Shown here: positions 1-7,764 of the stretch, in pieces
How the letters are laid out: every line of letters begins with the position of its first letter
How positions within the stretch are numbered: position 1 is the stretch's first letter
NCBI RefSeq assembly: GCF_023167545.1
Contig: NZ_AP014647.1
Span: forward strand, 1,364,001 to 1,428,000
DNA: 64,000 nucleotides
Source of the DNA: Streptococcus constellatus subsp. constellatus
GTDB lineage: Bacteria; Bacillota; Bacilli; Lactobacillales; Streptococcaceae
Direction of reading: 5' to 3'
Notes under the pieces: generated by a model
Databases searched by the model: none
Seen by the model: only the letters and a program-made list of their open reading frames with translations
Told to the model about the DNA's origin: nothing
Position numbers and translations under genes: made by a program

Positions 1-32
1 CTAAACCAATTAGAATTTTGCACAATATCAAA

Positions 33-54
33 AAGCTCTGTTTACGCAGAGCTT
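33..54 (-). terminator. Terminator of gpmA
   Basis: An 8-bp perfect stem (33-40 with 47-54) with a 6-nt loop lies just past the gpmA stop. Read on the minus strand it is followed by a run of T, the form of a Rho-independent terminator. Confidence 0.8.
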
Positions 55-72
55 CTTAATATTTTATTGGGC

Positions 73-765
73 TTATTTTCCAAGATAGTATTCTTTTACA
101 AGATTCAATTTATCATCAAATTCAAATACAAGCGGTGGGAAATTAGGAATTTCCACATTCATGATTTCATCATCTGATAATTGTTTGATGTGTTTTACAA
201 GAGCGCGGATTGAGTTACCATGCGCACCTACAAACACATTTTTACCATCTTTCAAAGCTGGAGCAATTTTATCTTCCCAGAATGGAAGAGCACGTTCCAA
301 AGTAACTTTCAAGTTTTCCGCATCTGGAATCACTGAATCATCAAGGTTTGCATAGCGACGGTCAGTATGTGCTGAATATTGATCATCTTTTGCCATAGCT
401 GGTGGCAATACATCATAAGAACGACGCCAAATATGAACTTGTTCGTCACCCCATTTTTCAGCTGCTTCAGCTTTATTTTGACCTGTCAAACCGCCATAAT
501 GACGTTCATTCAAGCGCCATGATTTTTCAACTGGCACCCAAAGTTGACCTGCCGCTTCAAGAGCAAGATTTGTTGTTTTGATAGCACGTGTCAAAACAGA
601 TGTGTAAGCTTGGTCAAACTCAATACCAGCTTCTTTAATCAATTTACCAGCATCAATCGCTTGTTGCGTCCCTTTTTCAGACAAATCAACATCAGCCCAA
701 CCAGTAAAGAGGTTAGCTTTATTCCATTCAGACTCACCATGGCGAGCAAAAACTAATTTTACCAT
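73..765 (-). CDS. gpmA: 2,3-bisphosphoglycerate-dependent phosphoglycerate mutase
   Basis: Interconverts 3- and 2-phosphoglycerate in cytosolic glycolysis through a phosphohistidine. The RHGES motif with the catalytic histidine is at residues 8-12, followed by the family block [12 protein letters not shown]. The second active-site histidine is in [10 protein letters not shown] near residue 182. The length of 230 residues is normal for the dPGM family. The ATG follows an AAGGAGATATCT ribosome site. It is a single-gene unit with its own terminator and sits downstream of perR on the same strand. Identification is firm. Confidence 0.97.
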   Translation of the reverse strand: MVKLVFARHGESEWNKANLFTGWADVDLSEKGTQQAIDAGKLIKEAGIEFDQAYTSVLTRAIKTTNLALEAAGQLWVPVEKSWRLNERHYGGLTGQNKAEAAEKWGDEQVHIWRRSYDVLPPAMAKDDQYSAHTDRRYANLDDSVIPDAENLKVTLERALPFWEDKIAPALKDGKNVFVGAHGNSIRALVKHIKQLSDDEIMNVEIPNFPPLVFEFDDKLNLVKEYYLGK

Positions 766-902
766 TAGATATCTCCTTTGATTTTTGAAAACTGTCTTAC
801 AGTCATTTTATATTTTACAAAATTTTTCATAAAAAATCTAGTAGCAATAGGAGAATATTTGATTTTTACTGTTTTCTTTATTCAAACAGTGTATCTATTT
901 AC

Positions 903-1364
903 TCAGCTATCTCCTAAACAATCAGCACAAATTCCATATATCAGCACTTTGGTTTTTGTGATCTTATAACCTGTCTGCTTTTCAGCTTCACGTCTCAGAT
1001 CAGGTAGGTCCACATCTTCAAAGTCTGCAATTCGTCCACATTTTTCGCAGACAATATTCAGATGTTCATGCCCCATAAAATCAAAATAGGTCGTATTGTC
1101 ATTCTTTATCTTGATTTCTTCCACAAAACCCTCTTCAATCAATACTTTCAGATTATTATAGACCGTTGCTAGGCTCATGTTAGGAAACTCAGGCCTCAAA
1201 TCTTGATAAATCTTTTCTGCACTAGGATGCGCATGCGTCCAAATCATATAGGCAATAACCGCCTTTCGAGTCTCTGTAATACGCACACCTTTCACTTTTA
1301 ACCGTTGAATAACATTTTCATAATCACTTTGATCTTTAATTTCTAAATAAGGATGTAAATTCAT
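903..1364 (-). CDS. perR: Peroxide-responsive Fur-family repressor PerR
   Basis: Metal-dependent transcriptional repressor of the Fur superfamily, 153 residues. The N-terminal half is the winged helix (VRITETRKAVIAYM, then MSLATVYNNLKVL). The C-terminal half has the HEHLNIVCEKCG block and a second CADC pair, giving the two CxxC structural-zinc sites. The YFDFMGHEHL arrangement of Asp and His ligands resembles the peroxide-sensing site of PerR rather than Fur or Zur. Streptococci usually carry one Fur-family protein, PerR, so the name is likely. A PerR-like box lies at its own promoter (1423-1437), which suggests autoregulation. Confidence 0.9.
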   Translation of the reverse strand: MNLHPYLEIKDQSDYENVIQRLKVKGVRITETRKAVIAYMIWTHAHPSAEKIYQDLRPEFPNMSLATVYNNLKVLIEEGFVEEIKIKNDNTTYFDFMGHEHLNIVCEKCGRIADFEDVDLPDLRREAEKQTGYKITKTKVLIYGICADCLGDS

Positions 1365-1392
1365 GCCTACCTACTCATAATTGTTTTTTCTT

Positions 1393-1398
1393 ATTATA
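1393..1398 (-). promoter_or_regulatory. perR extended -10 element
   Basis: On the minus strand the sequence TGATATAAT gives a consensus extended -10 about 30 bases upstream of the perR start. No good -35 hexamer is visible, which extended -10 promoters can tolerate. Confidence 0.6.
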
Positions 1399-1422
1399 TC
1401 ATGAAATTAAGAGAATACGTAT

Positions 1423-1437
1423 TTAGAATGATTGTAA
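1423..1437. promoter_or_regulatory. PerR-box-like palindrome upstream of perR
   Basis: TTAGAATGATTGTAA matches the known PerR/Fur box TTATAATTATTATAA at 12 of 15 positions; all three mismatches are G in the 7-1-7 frame. It is centred about 44 bp upstream of the inferred perR transcription start. The match is seen in the sequence; binding is inferred. Confidence 0.5.
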
Positions 1438-1482
1438 ATAAATGCAAATGATCAGCTTTTGTCTTTCAAAACATAAGAAAAA

Positions 1483-1518
1483 CCTATTGCACAACGCCGA
1501 AACGTTGATACAATAGGC
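1483..1518 (-). terminator. Terminator of the HU gene
   Basis: Stem arms CCTATTG and CAATAGG with further internal pairing form a long hairpin after the hup stop. It is followed on the minus strand by TTTTT, consistent with a strong intrinsic terminator for a highly expressed gene. Confidence 0.8.
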
Positions 1519-1532
1519 TTTTTATCGTTGAA

Positions 1533-1808
1533 TTATTTAACAGCGTCTTTAAGAGCTTTACCTGCTTTGAATGCTGGCACTTTAGAAGCTGCGATTGTGA
1601 TTTCTTTACCAGTTTGTGGGTTACGACCTTTACGAGCTGCACGTTCACGAACTTCAAAGTTACCAAAACCGATCAATTGAACTTTTTCACCAGCTGAAAG
1701 GAATTCAGTTACTGCTGCAAATACCGCATCAACTGCTGCTGCTGAATCTTTCTTAGTCAATTCTGTAGCTTCTGCTACTTTTGCAATCAAATCTTGTTTG
1801 TTAGCCAT
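1533..1808 (-). CDS. hup: DNA-binding protein HU
   Basis: Histone-like nucleoid protein that bends DNA as a homodimer. At 91 residues it has the usual size. It begins [21 protein letters not shown], and the central signature [20 protein letters not shown] forms the DNA-contacting arm with its Pro tip. Upstream is a strong promoter (1866-1894), a GGAGGATTTGTTAA ribosome site, and downstream a strong terminator, all fitting a monocistronic, highly expressed gene. Streptococci have one essential HU copy, often called hup or hlpA. Confidence 0.97.
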   Translation of the reverse strand: MANKQDLIAKVAEATELTKKDSAAAVDAVFAAVTEFLSAGEKVQLIGFGNFEVRERAARKGRNPQTGKEITIAASKVPAFKAGKALKDAVK

Positions 1809-1865
1809 TTAACAAATCCTCCAAAATATTTTATGAATTAGTAGTCACTAACTCTAACAAGTATT

Positions 1866-1894
1866 ATCATATCTAAAAAATGTTATTAGGTCAA
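1866..1894 (-). promoter_or_regulatory. Promoter of the HU gene
   Basis: The minus strand has -35 TTGACC (1889-1894) and -10 TATGAT (1866-1871) with a 17-bp spacer. This is a near-consensus vegetative promoter upstream of hup. Confidence 0.75.
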
Positions 1895-1936
1895 GCACAA
1901 AACGAACTTTTTTCAATTTTTCCAAAAATATCAAAC

Positions 1937-2770
1937 TTATTCATAGCGAACGAGGATTGCCCACGCATTTTCACCTGTATGTGTTTGAATAATAGAACCA
2001 GTCTCCAAAACAGAAATCGTTTTTTCCACACACGGTTGCAAAATCTGTTTCATTTCGTTCGCCAATTCGGCAGTTCCTGCATACGAAATTCCAATCTCTG
2101 CTACTTTTTTATCCTTCAGACTTACAGCCAAATCATTGACCCATTTTTTAAAAGTTTTTACGCCCCGCCCCTTTACAATTGGTTGTAGTTCATGCTGTTT
2201 CATCTGCATCACCACTCGAATATTCAGAAGCGAGCTGAGAAGTCCTGTTACACGACCAATGCGACCTCCTTTTACAAGATTTTCAAGAGTCGATACACCG
2301 ATATAAAGTTCCGTTTTTTCACGCACTTCTTCAATTTTTGCCAAAATATCTTCTAAATCAGCACCTGCCTTGGCTAATTTGGCAGCTTCTACCACTTGAA
2401 ACTTCAAAGCTTGATCTGTAAAAGAGCTATCAATGACTGTGACATCGACGTTTGATAAAGTGGCACCTTGACGGGCGGCTTCAACTGTTCCAGATAAAGC
2501 ATGGGACATATGAATTGAAATGATTTTATCAGCATGTTCACCCAATCGTTCAAAAACCTCTGCAAAGACGCCGACGGGCGGTTGACTTGTTTTAGGAAGA
2601 TTTTTACTGGACTGCATCAAGCGAAGAAATTCTCCTTCTTTCAGATCAGCATCGGAATAAACAACACCATCTACCATTACAGACAAAGGGACGATTGTAA
2701 TCTCTAAATCCTCTACAATTTGCGGTTCAATCGTAATAGATGAATCCGTTACAATTTTGATTTTTGTCAT
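1937..2770 (-). CDS. DegV family fatty-acid-binding protein
   Basis: DegV-fold protein of 277 residues. In characterised Gram-positive members (FakB) it presents a bound fatty acid to the kinase FakA for phosphorylation. The N-terminal [16 protein letters not shown] and the [15 protein letters not shown] block, which holds the serine and threonine that contact the carboxylate, are conserved. The GGRIG segment also fits the family. No fakA-like kinase gene is in the window. DegV paralogues are common in streptococci, so the particular lipid preference cannot be told. Confidence 0.88.
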   Translation of the reverse strand: MTKIKIVTDSSITIEPQIVEDLEITIVPLSVMVDGVVYSDADLKEGEFLRLMQSSKNLPKTSQPPVGVFAEVFERLGEHADKIISIHMSHALSGTVEAARQGATLSNVDVTVIDSSFTDQALKFQVVEAAKLAKAGADLEDILAKIEEVREKTELYIGVSTLENLVKGGRIGRVTGLLSSLLNIRVVMQMKQHELQPIVKGRGVKTFKKWVNDLAVSLKDKKVAEIGISYAGTAELANEMKQILQPCVEKTISVLETGSIIQTHTGENAWAILVRYE

Positions 2771-2898
2771 GTTTTTCCTACTTTATAAATTTTATCTATT
2801 TAATTTATTATATCAAAAAAATAACTTTTTGTGGAATAATTTTTCTGAATAAAATATGTAAAAGATGTGTATAGCTCTTTATTGTTCTCAATAGACAG

Positions 2899-2928
2899 AA
2901 TTATTAAATTTTCAGAAAATAATTGACA
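2899..2928. promoter_or_regulatory. Possible operator and -35 of the iron ABC operon
   Basis: An inverted repeat AATTATT/AATAATT (2899-2905 and 2918-2924) runs into a consensus -35 TTGACA (2923-2928). No clear -10 stands at the proper spacing. The 235-bp gap between the divergent degV and importer genes must hold promoters, and this is the best candidate. It is an inference with weak support. Confidence 0.35.
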
Positions 2929-3005
2929 CTCTAATGTTTTTTTGTTAGCCTATTCTTGTATCTTAATTTAAAGTAAATTTTAGAGAAAGAGGGAATAGTT
3001 GATAA

Positions 3006-3959
3006 ATGAAACAGACAAAATTTTTAGGAATTCTTTGTCTTATACTGGCTTTCATTTCAATTATGGTTGGTGCTAGCAGTTTTTCTTGGCATAAACTACT
3101 CAGTGGTGAGACTAACACTTGGCTATTATTTTTAGAGTCGCGCTTACCAAGGACTATTAGTATCATTTTAGCAGGATCTAGCATGAGTATTGCGGGACTT
3201 CTGATGCAAACTGTTACACAGAATCATTTTGCGGCGCCTAGTACAATTGGAACAGTAAATGCTGCAAAGTTCGGTATGCTTCTCAGCCTCTTCTTCTTTC
3301 CAACGGCGAATTTGGCTCAAAAAATGCTCTTCGCCTTTGTCTCTTCTATTTTTTTTACGATTATTTTTATTAGATTTATCAGAAAATTATCATTTAAGGA
3401 AAAATGGTTACTGCCACTTGTCGGAATTATTTATAGTGGTGTCATTAGCGCAGCTGCTGAAATTCTTGCCTATCGTTTTGATCTAGTGCAAAGTATGACA
3501 TCGTGGACGCAAGGATCTTTTGCAATGATTCAGACACATCAATATGAGTGGCTTTTTTTGAGTTTTGTTATTCTGATTGCTGTCTGGCGGTTGTCTGCTA
3601 CTTTTACAATTATGAATCTAGGAGAAGATGCTAGCCATAATCTAGGGATATCTTTTTATCAAATGGAAGGATTGAGCCTATTTCTCATTGCTCTCACAAC
3701 CAGTGTGACAATGATTACAGTGGGCTCGCTTCCTTTCATAGGCGTGATTATACCAAATATTGTGCGAAAATTTTATGGAGATCATATCACGCGTATCAAA
3801 AGTATTACTGCCCTGACGGGAGCAGGCTTAATTTTAATCTGTGATATTATGTCACGTATGGTGATCCGTCCCTATGAAATCTCAGTTAGTTTGATTCTGG
3901 GAATTTTTGGAAGTTTAACATTCATTTATCTTTTATGGCGAGGTGCCACTCATGAATAA
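3006..3959 (+). CDS. Iron-chelate ABC transporter, FecCD-type permease 1
   Basis: Membrane subunit of a siderophore/heme-type importer, 317 residues with multiple hydrophobic segments. The FecCD family block is visible as AGSSMSIAGLLMQTVTQNHF, followed by APSTIG, near residues 55-85. The C-terminal SLPFIGVIIPNIVRKFYGDH is the loop that couples to the ATPase. The gene heads a tight operon: permease 2 starts inside its last codons, then the ATPase and binding lipoprotein follow. Gene order and subunit sizes resemble the B. subtilis YclNOPQ petrobactin system, but the substrate cannot be read from the sequence. Confidence 0.9.
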   Translation: MKQTKFLGILCLILAFISIMVGASSFSWHKLLSGETNTWLLFLESRLPRTISIILAGSSMSIAGLLMQTVTQNHFAAPSTIGTVNAAKFGMLLSLFFFPTANLAQKMLFAFVSSIFFTIIFIRFIRKLSFKEKWLLPLVGIIYSGVISAAAEILAYRFDLVQSMTSWTQGSFAMIQTHQYEWLFLSFVILIAVWRLSATFTIMNLGEDASHNLGISFYQMEGLSLFLIALTTSVTMITVGSLPFIGVIIPNIVRKFYGDHITRIKSITALTGAGLILICDIMSRMVIRPYEISVSLILGIFGSLTFIYLLWRGATHE

Positions 3960-4914
3960 AATGAAAATCCAAACAAAAGGGCTCATCATCTTACTACTCT
4001 TTGTAGCTGTAGTAGCTATATTTTTCTACCTGATGCCAACGGAGTATCCTTTGACAGGCTTTATCATAAAACTGCGATCGCAAAAGTTATTGCCCTATCT
4101 AATCATTGCAGTTGCTGCTAGTTTTTCAACAATCAGTTTCCAAACGATTACTGAAAATCAATTTTTAACACCAAGTATCCTGGGGCTGGATGCTCTCTAC
4201 GTGCTCATGCAGACTGTCTATCTATTTTTTGCCAATCAGTTTATTGGAAAGATATCAAATCCCTTGTTTGAGTTTATTATCATTTTGAGTATTCAATGTG
4301 GATTTTTCCTTTGTTTGCAGCCTATGATTAAAAAACTGTTACAACAAGGTTTTGTGTTCATCTTACTCATCTGTATGGCATTAGGGACACTATTTAGAAG
4401 TACAAGTACCTTTCTGCAAGTGTTGATGGATCCTAACGAATACGATAAGCTTCAAACTAAACTATTTCCTTCATTTCAACGAATGAATATGGAAATTGTT
4501 CTGATTGCTACTGTCATCATCGGACTAGTTAGTCTATATGTATTGAAAAAGAATGCTGTGCTCAATGTCTTCCGTTTAGATAAAAAGACAGCTATGATTT
4601 TAGGCATAGAGGTAGAAAAAGAGCAAAAAAAACTGCTATGGGCTATTGTTTTACTGACTTCGTCAACGACTGCTTTAGCTGGACCCATGATGTTTTTTGG
4701 CTTTATGATGTCTAATCTAGCCTATCTACTCATCAAAGAATACCAGCATAAATGGCTCTTTTTAGTGGCCAGTTTACTCGGCTTTATCTTTCTAATCAGC
4801 GGACAACTGCTGGTAGAGCAAATCTTTCAACTACAAATTAATGTCAGCATGGTCATCGAGTTAGTAGGAGGTTCTTTCTTCTTCTATCTCTTAGCAAAGG
4901 AGGCAAAACGTTAA
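3952..4914 (+). CDS. Iron-chelate ABC transporter, FecCD-type permease 2
   Basis: Second membrane subunit, expected to pair with permease 1, about 320 residues and very hydrophobic. FecCD features include ISFQTITENQFLTPSILGLD near residue 70 and a C-terminal GGSFFFYLLAKEAKR end. I chose ATG 3952 because it overlaps the end of permease 1 (coupled translation) and has an AGGTG ribosome site upstream. A GTG at 3943 is in frame but poorly placed. The gene ends exactly one base before the ATPase start. Confidence 0.9.
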   Translation: MNKMKIQTKGLIILLLFVAVVAIFFYLMPTEYPLTGFIIKLRSQKLLPYLIIAVAASFSTISFQTITENQFLTPSILGLDALYVLMQTVYLFFANQFIGKISNPLFEFIIILSIQCGFFLCLQPMIKKLLQQGFVFILLICMALGTLFRSTSTFLQVLMDPNEYDKLQTKLFPSFQRMNMEIVLIATVIIGLVSLYVLKKNAVLNVFRLDKKTAMILGIEVEKEQKKLLWAIVLLTSSTTALAGPMMFFGFMMSNLAYLLIKEYQHKWLFLVASLLGFIFLISGQLLVEQIFQLQINVSMVIELVGGSFFFYLLAKEAKR

Positions 4915-5667
4915 ATGCAATTAAAAAACATTAGCAAATCATTTGGGGAAGAGTTAGTCTTAGACGACATTCGTTTAAGAATTTCTCCCAGTAAATTCAC
5001 CGCCTTTATCGGACCAAACGGTGCTGGAAAATCTACTCTTCTCTCTATCATGAGTCGCTTACTCAAAAAAGATCAGGGGTTTCTCAGTATCAAAGGAAAA
5101 GAAATTGAAGCTTGGAATTCTAGAGAATTAGCTAAAGAGCTAACGATTTTAAAGCAAAAAATCAACTATCAATCGAAATTAACTGTTGAAGAACTAGTTT
5201 CATTTGGGCGCTTTCCATATAGCCAAGATCACTTAACAAAAGATGATGTTCAACAAGTGGAGCAAGCCTTGATTTATCTGAATATCCTTGACTTGCGAAA
5301 TCGCTTTATTGATACACTTTCAGGAGGGCAATTGCAACGTGTCTTTATTGCCATGGTTTTGGCACAGGATACAGATTTTATTCTTTTGGATGAGCCACTG
5401 AATAATCTGGATATTAAGCAAAGTATTGCCATGATGAAAATCTTGCGTTCACTTGTGGATGATCTGGGAAAAACGATTATTATTGTCATTCATGATATCA
5501 ATATCGCTAGTCAATATGTGGATGAGATTGTCGCCTTTAAAGATGGGAAACTCTTTTGTCAAGGTACGACGGAACAAATCATGAAAAAAGAAACTTTAGA
5601 TTCATTGTACGAAATGGACATAACCCTTGGTGAAATCAACGGGAAAAAAATCTGTGTATATCTATAA
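4915..5667 (+). CDS. Iron-chelate ABC transporter, ATP-binding protein
   Basis: Cytoplasmic ATPase of the importer, 250 residues, FepC/FecE class. Walker A is GPNGAGKST near residue 35, the signature is LSGGQLQRV near 139, Walker B is FILLDEPLNNLD near 158, and the switch histidine is in VIHDINIA. An AAGGAGG ribosome site lies inside the end of permease 2, so the two are translationally linked. The length and motif spacing are typical, with no sign of damage. Confidence 0.95.
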   Translation: MQLKNISKSFGEELVLDDIRLRISPSKFTAFIGPNGAGKSTLLSIMSRLLKKDQGFLSIKGKEIEAWNSRELAKELTILKQKINYQSKLTVEELVSFGRFPYSQDHLTKDDVQQVEQALIYLNILDLRNRFIDTLSGGQLQRVFIAMVLAQDTDFILLDEPLNNLDIKQSIAMMKILRSLVDDLGKTIIIVIHDINIASQYVDEIVAFKDGKLFCQGTTEQIMKKETLDSLYEMDITLGEINGKKICVYL

Positions 5668-5688
5668 TTTAAATTTGGAGGATTTCTG

Positions 5689-6660
5689 ATGAAACAGAAT
5701 ACAAAAAAACTATTGTTATCTATCCTTACAGCTTTTGCTGTTGTATTTTTAGCAGCTTGTGGTGCTCATAATAAACAAAACACAAAGACAAACACTTCAT
5801 CTTCTGCAAGTGAAGTTTCTATTAAATCGGCAGCAGGAGAGACTAAAGTTCCAATCAATCCTAAAAAAATTGTTACGTTTGACCTTGGTGCAGCCGATAC
5901 CATTCGAGCTCTAGGAAAGGAAAGTAGTCTCGCTGGGATTCCAAAGAAAACCTTGCCTGCTTACTTGAAAAATCTTTCAAAAAACATCAAAAATGTTGGC
6001 ACCATGAAAGAGCCTGATATGGAAGCAATCGCCGCCTTGAAACCAGATTTAATCATTGCTTCTCCACGTACAGCACAGTATGTTAAGAAATTTAAAGAAA
6101 TTGCTCCTACTGTCCTTTTTAAAGCAGATAATAAAGATTATTGGGGGTCTACTAAACAAAATATCCTCTCCCTGGCAAGTATCTTTGGAGAAGATGGAAC
6201 AAAAAAAGCTAAAAGCGAACTAGCTGCATTAGATAAAGAGATTGAAAGTGTTGCAAGTGCAAATGAAAAGTCAACTAAAAAAGCCTTAACGCTTATGCTG
6301 AACGAGGGCGCAATGTCAGCATTTGGTGCGAAATCACGTTTTGCATTTCTTTATAGCACCCTGAAATTCAAAGCCACTGATGCCAAAATTAAAGACTCTC
6401 GGCACGGTCAAGAGGTCAGTTTCGAAAGTGTCAAACAAATCAACCCAGACATTATTTTCTCTCTCAATCGAACTCTTGCTATCGGTGGCGATAATTCAGT
6501 GAATAAAGATTTATTGAATAATTCACTAATTCAAGAAACAAATGCTGCTAAAAAGAAAGCGATTGTTAATTTAACATCGGATCTTTGGTACCTTAGCGGT
6601 GGTGGTCTCGAGTCTACTAAATTGATGATTAAAGATGTCAAAAATATAGCTGGAAAATAA
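5689..6660 (+). CDS. Iron-chelate ABC transporter, substrate-binding lipoprotein
   Basis: Extracytoplasmic binding protein of 323 residues anchored as a lipoprotein. The signal peptide ends in the lipobox LAAC with the lipidated cysteine at residue 24, followed by a Ser/Thr-rich linker. The mature part is the FepB/CeuE/YclQ fold: PKKIVTFDLGAADTIRALG at the N-lobe and KQINPDIIFSLNR in the C-lobe. It closes the operon and is followed by a strong bidirectional terminator. The ligand is likely a catecholate or carboxylate siderophore taken from other bacteria or the host, which is an inference. Confidence 0.93.
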   Translation: MKQNTKKLLLSILTAFAVVFLAACGAHNKQNTKTNTSSSASEVSIKSAAGETKVPINPKKIVTFDLGAADTIRALGKESSLAGIPKKTLPAYLKNLSKNIKNVGTMKEPDMEAIAALKPDLIIASPRTAQYVKKFKEIAPTVLFKADNKDYWGSTKQNILSLASIFGEDGTKKAKSELAALDKEIESVASANEKSTKKALTLMLNEGAMSAFGAKSRFAFLYSTLKFKATDAKIKDSRHGQEVSFESVKQINPDIIFSLNRTLAIGGDNSVNKDLLNNSLIQETNAAKKKAIVNLTSDLWYLSGGGLESTKLMIKDVKNIAGK

Positions 6661-6663
6661 ACA

Positions 6664-6710
6664 AAAAGAGTTGAAAGAAAACTTACTTGAAAAGTTCTTT
6701 CAACTCTTTT
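6664..6710. terminator. Bidirectional terminator between importer and phosphatase genes
   Basis: A 16-bp perfect stem (6664-6679 with 6695-6710) is flanked by A on one side and T on the other. It lies between converging genes and can serve both. Confidence 0.88.
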
Positions 6711-6722
6711 GTTGTACAACAT

Positions 6723-7454
6723 TCAATTATCTTCCGCCACCAATGTATGATTTTTGACGAAATAATGTTCTAAAATGCCCTCGTCTCCGAATAAAACTCC
6801 ATGGAGAACTCCACCATAGACAGCTCCACCATCCATACCAATTTTTTGATCCTGCGTTCTCCAAAGGTGACTTGTCCCAGGTCTCTCAGAAAAGAGATAA
6901 AAAGTTGGGGTATGACCAAATACGATTGTCTTTCCGGTTTGATTGTATCCCTGATGAAAGGGTTCGCGCAACCAAACCTTTTGATAATCACTAGTTTGGT
7001 GCCAATCTTTCAAATCTAAATCAATACCGGCATGCACAAAAATATACTGTTCTGTTTCAACAAAGAAGGGCATCTGACGGATGAAAGTCACGAGATCTGG
7101 TGCCTCTTCTAACACGCGCTTAGCATCTTCCACTCCATCAACAGGAGTATCTAAAGGTCGTCTTAAAATTGAATTGATTGTCGTATCTCCACCATTACGG
7201 CGATAATGTTCATATCCTCTCTCGGGATTATCTAACCAAGTTAGAAACATATACTCATGATTTCCAGAAATGCAAATTGCTCCTTGCTTTACAACAAGGT
7301 TCTTCACACACTCTAAAACTGCTCTACTATCCTCACCACGGTCAATCAAATCTCCTAAAAAAATGAGCTGGCTTTTTCCATCCCATTTTTTGAGTAGCGT
7401 TTCTAGCATATTTGCCTTTCCATGTACATCTCCAATTACAAAATAATTTGTCAT
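6723..7454 (-). CDS. Metallophosphoesterase, PrpE/ApaH-like Ser/Thr phosphatase family
   Basis: Calcineurin-like metallophosphatase of 243 residues. The metal-binding motifs are in order: GDVHG (8-12), GDLIDRG (34-40) and GNHEYM (near 65), with later histidines in VHAG and GHTP. This set fits bacterial protein phosphatases and diadenosine-tetraphosphatases of the PrpE/ApaH group. Substrate is not evident: phosphoprotein or Ap4A are the family options. It stands alone, converging on the iron operon. Confidence 0.85.
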   Translation of the reverse strand: MTNYFVIGDVHGKANMLETLLKKWDGKSQLIFLGDLIDRGEDSRAVLECVKNLVVKQGAICISGNHEYMFLTWLDNPERGYEHYRRNGGDTTINSILRRPLDTPVDGVEDAKRVLEEAPDLVTFIRQMPFFVETEQYIFVHAGIDLDLKDWHQTSDYQKVWLREPFHQGYNQTGKTIVFGHTPTFYLFSERPGTSHLWRTQDQKIGMDGGAVYGGVLHGVLFGDEGILEHYFVKNHTLVAEDN

Positions 7455-7460
7455 GGTTTT

Positions 7461-7764
7461 CCTCCTAATAAAAGAAGAGGTTGAAATTCAAGTCTCCAAC
7501 CTCAAAGCATCTTGTATAGTAAACAACTGGTGCAGAAACGAACTACTCAAAGTACTACTTTAAAGTTACAGATAAAACTTGCGAAGCAAGTCACTCTTCC
7601 AAATTCGGAAGAGTGCTTTTGACGAAAACTTCATTTTATTCCATTGCCGACTTAGCAGCCTTCTAGATACTTAAGCAACTTTGTAGGAATTAGATTATAC
7701 AAATATCCGGGGTCATTATACCAGAACTTTGGCATAACGAAGGAGACGAACAACGTCAACCCAT
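7461..7764. repeat. Intergenic repeat, copy A (310-base gap before recN)
   Basis: The gap between the phosphatase start and recN stop holds no convincing gene. It opens with a GAGGTTG/CAACCTC hairpin (about 7467-7498), then a segment at 7544-7592 that closely resembles 18676-18727 (copy B), including the shared AACTTGCGnAGCAAGTCAC. The remainder is AT-rich with several TATAAT-like words but no open frame of note. It looks like a dispersed streptococcal intergenic repeat. Confidence 0.5.

Noticed and set aside
7690..7745. tRNA-like or IS-end sequence around the CCGGGGTCATTATACC word
   Set aside because: It cannot be folded into a cloverleaf and no second copy or transposase fragment is visible nearby.
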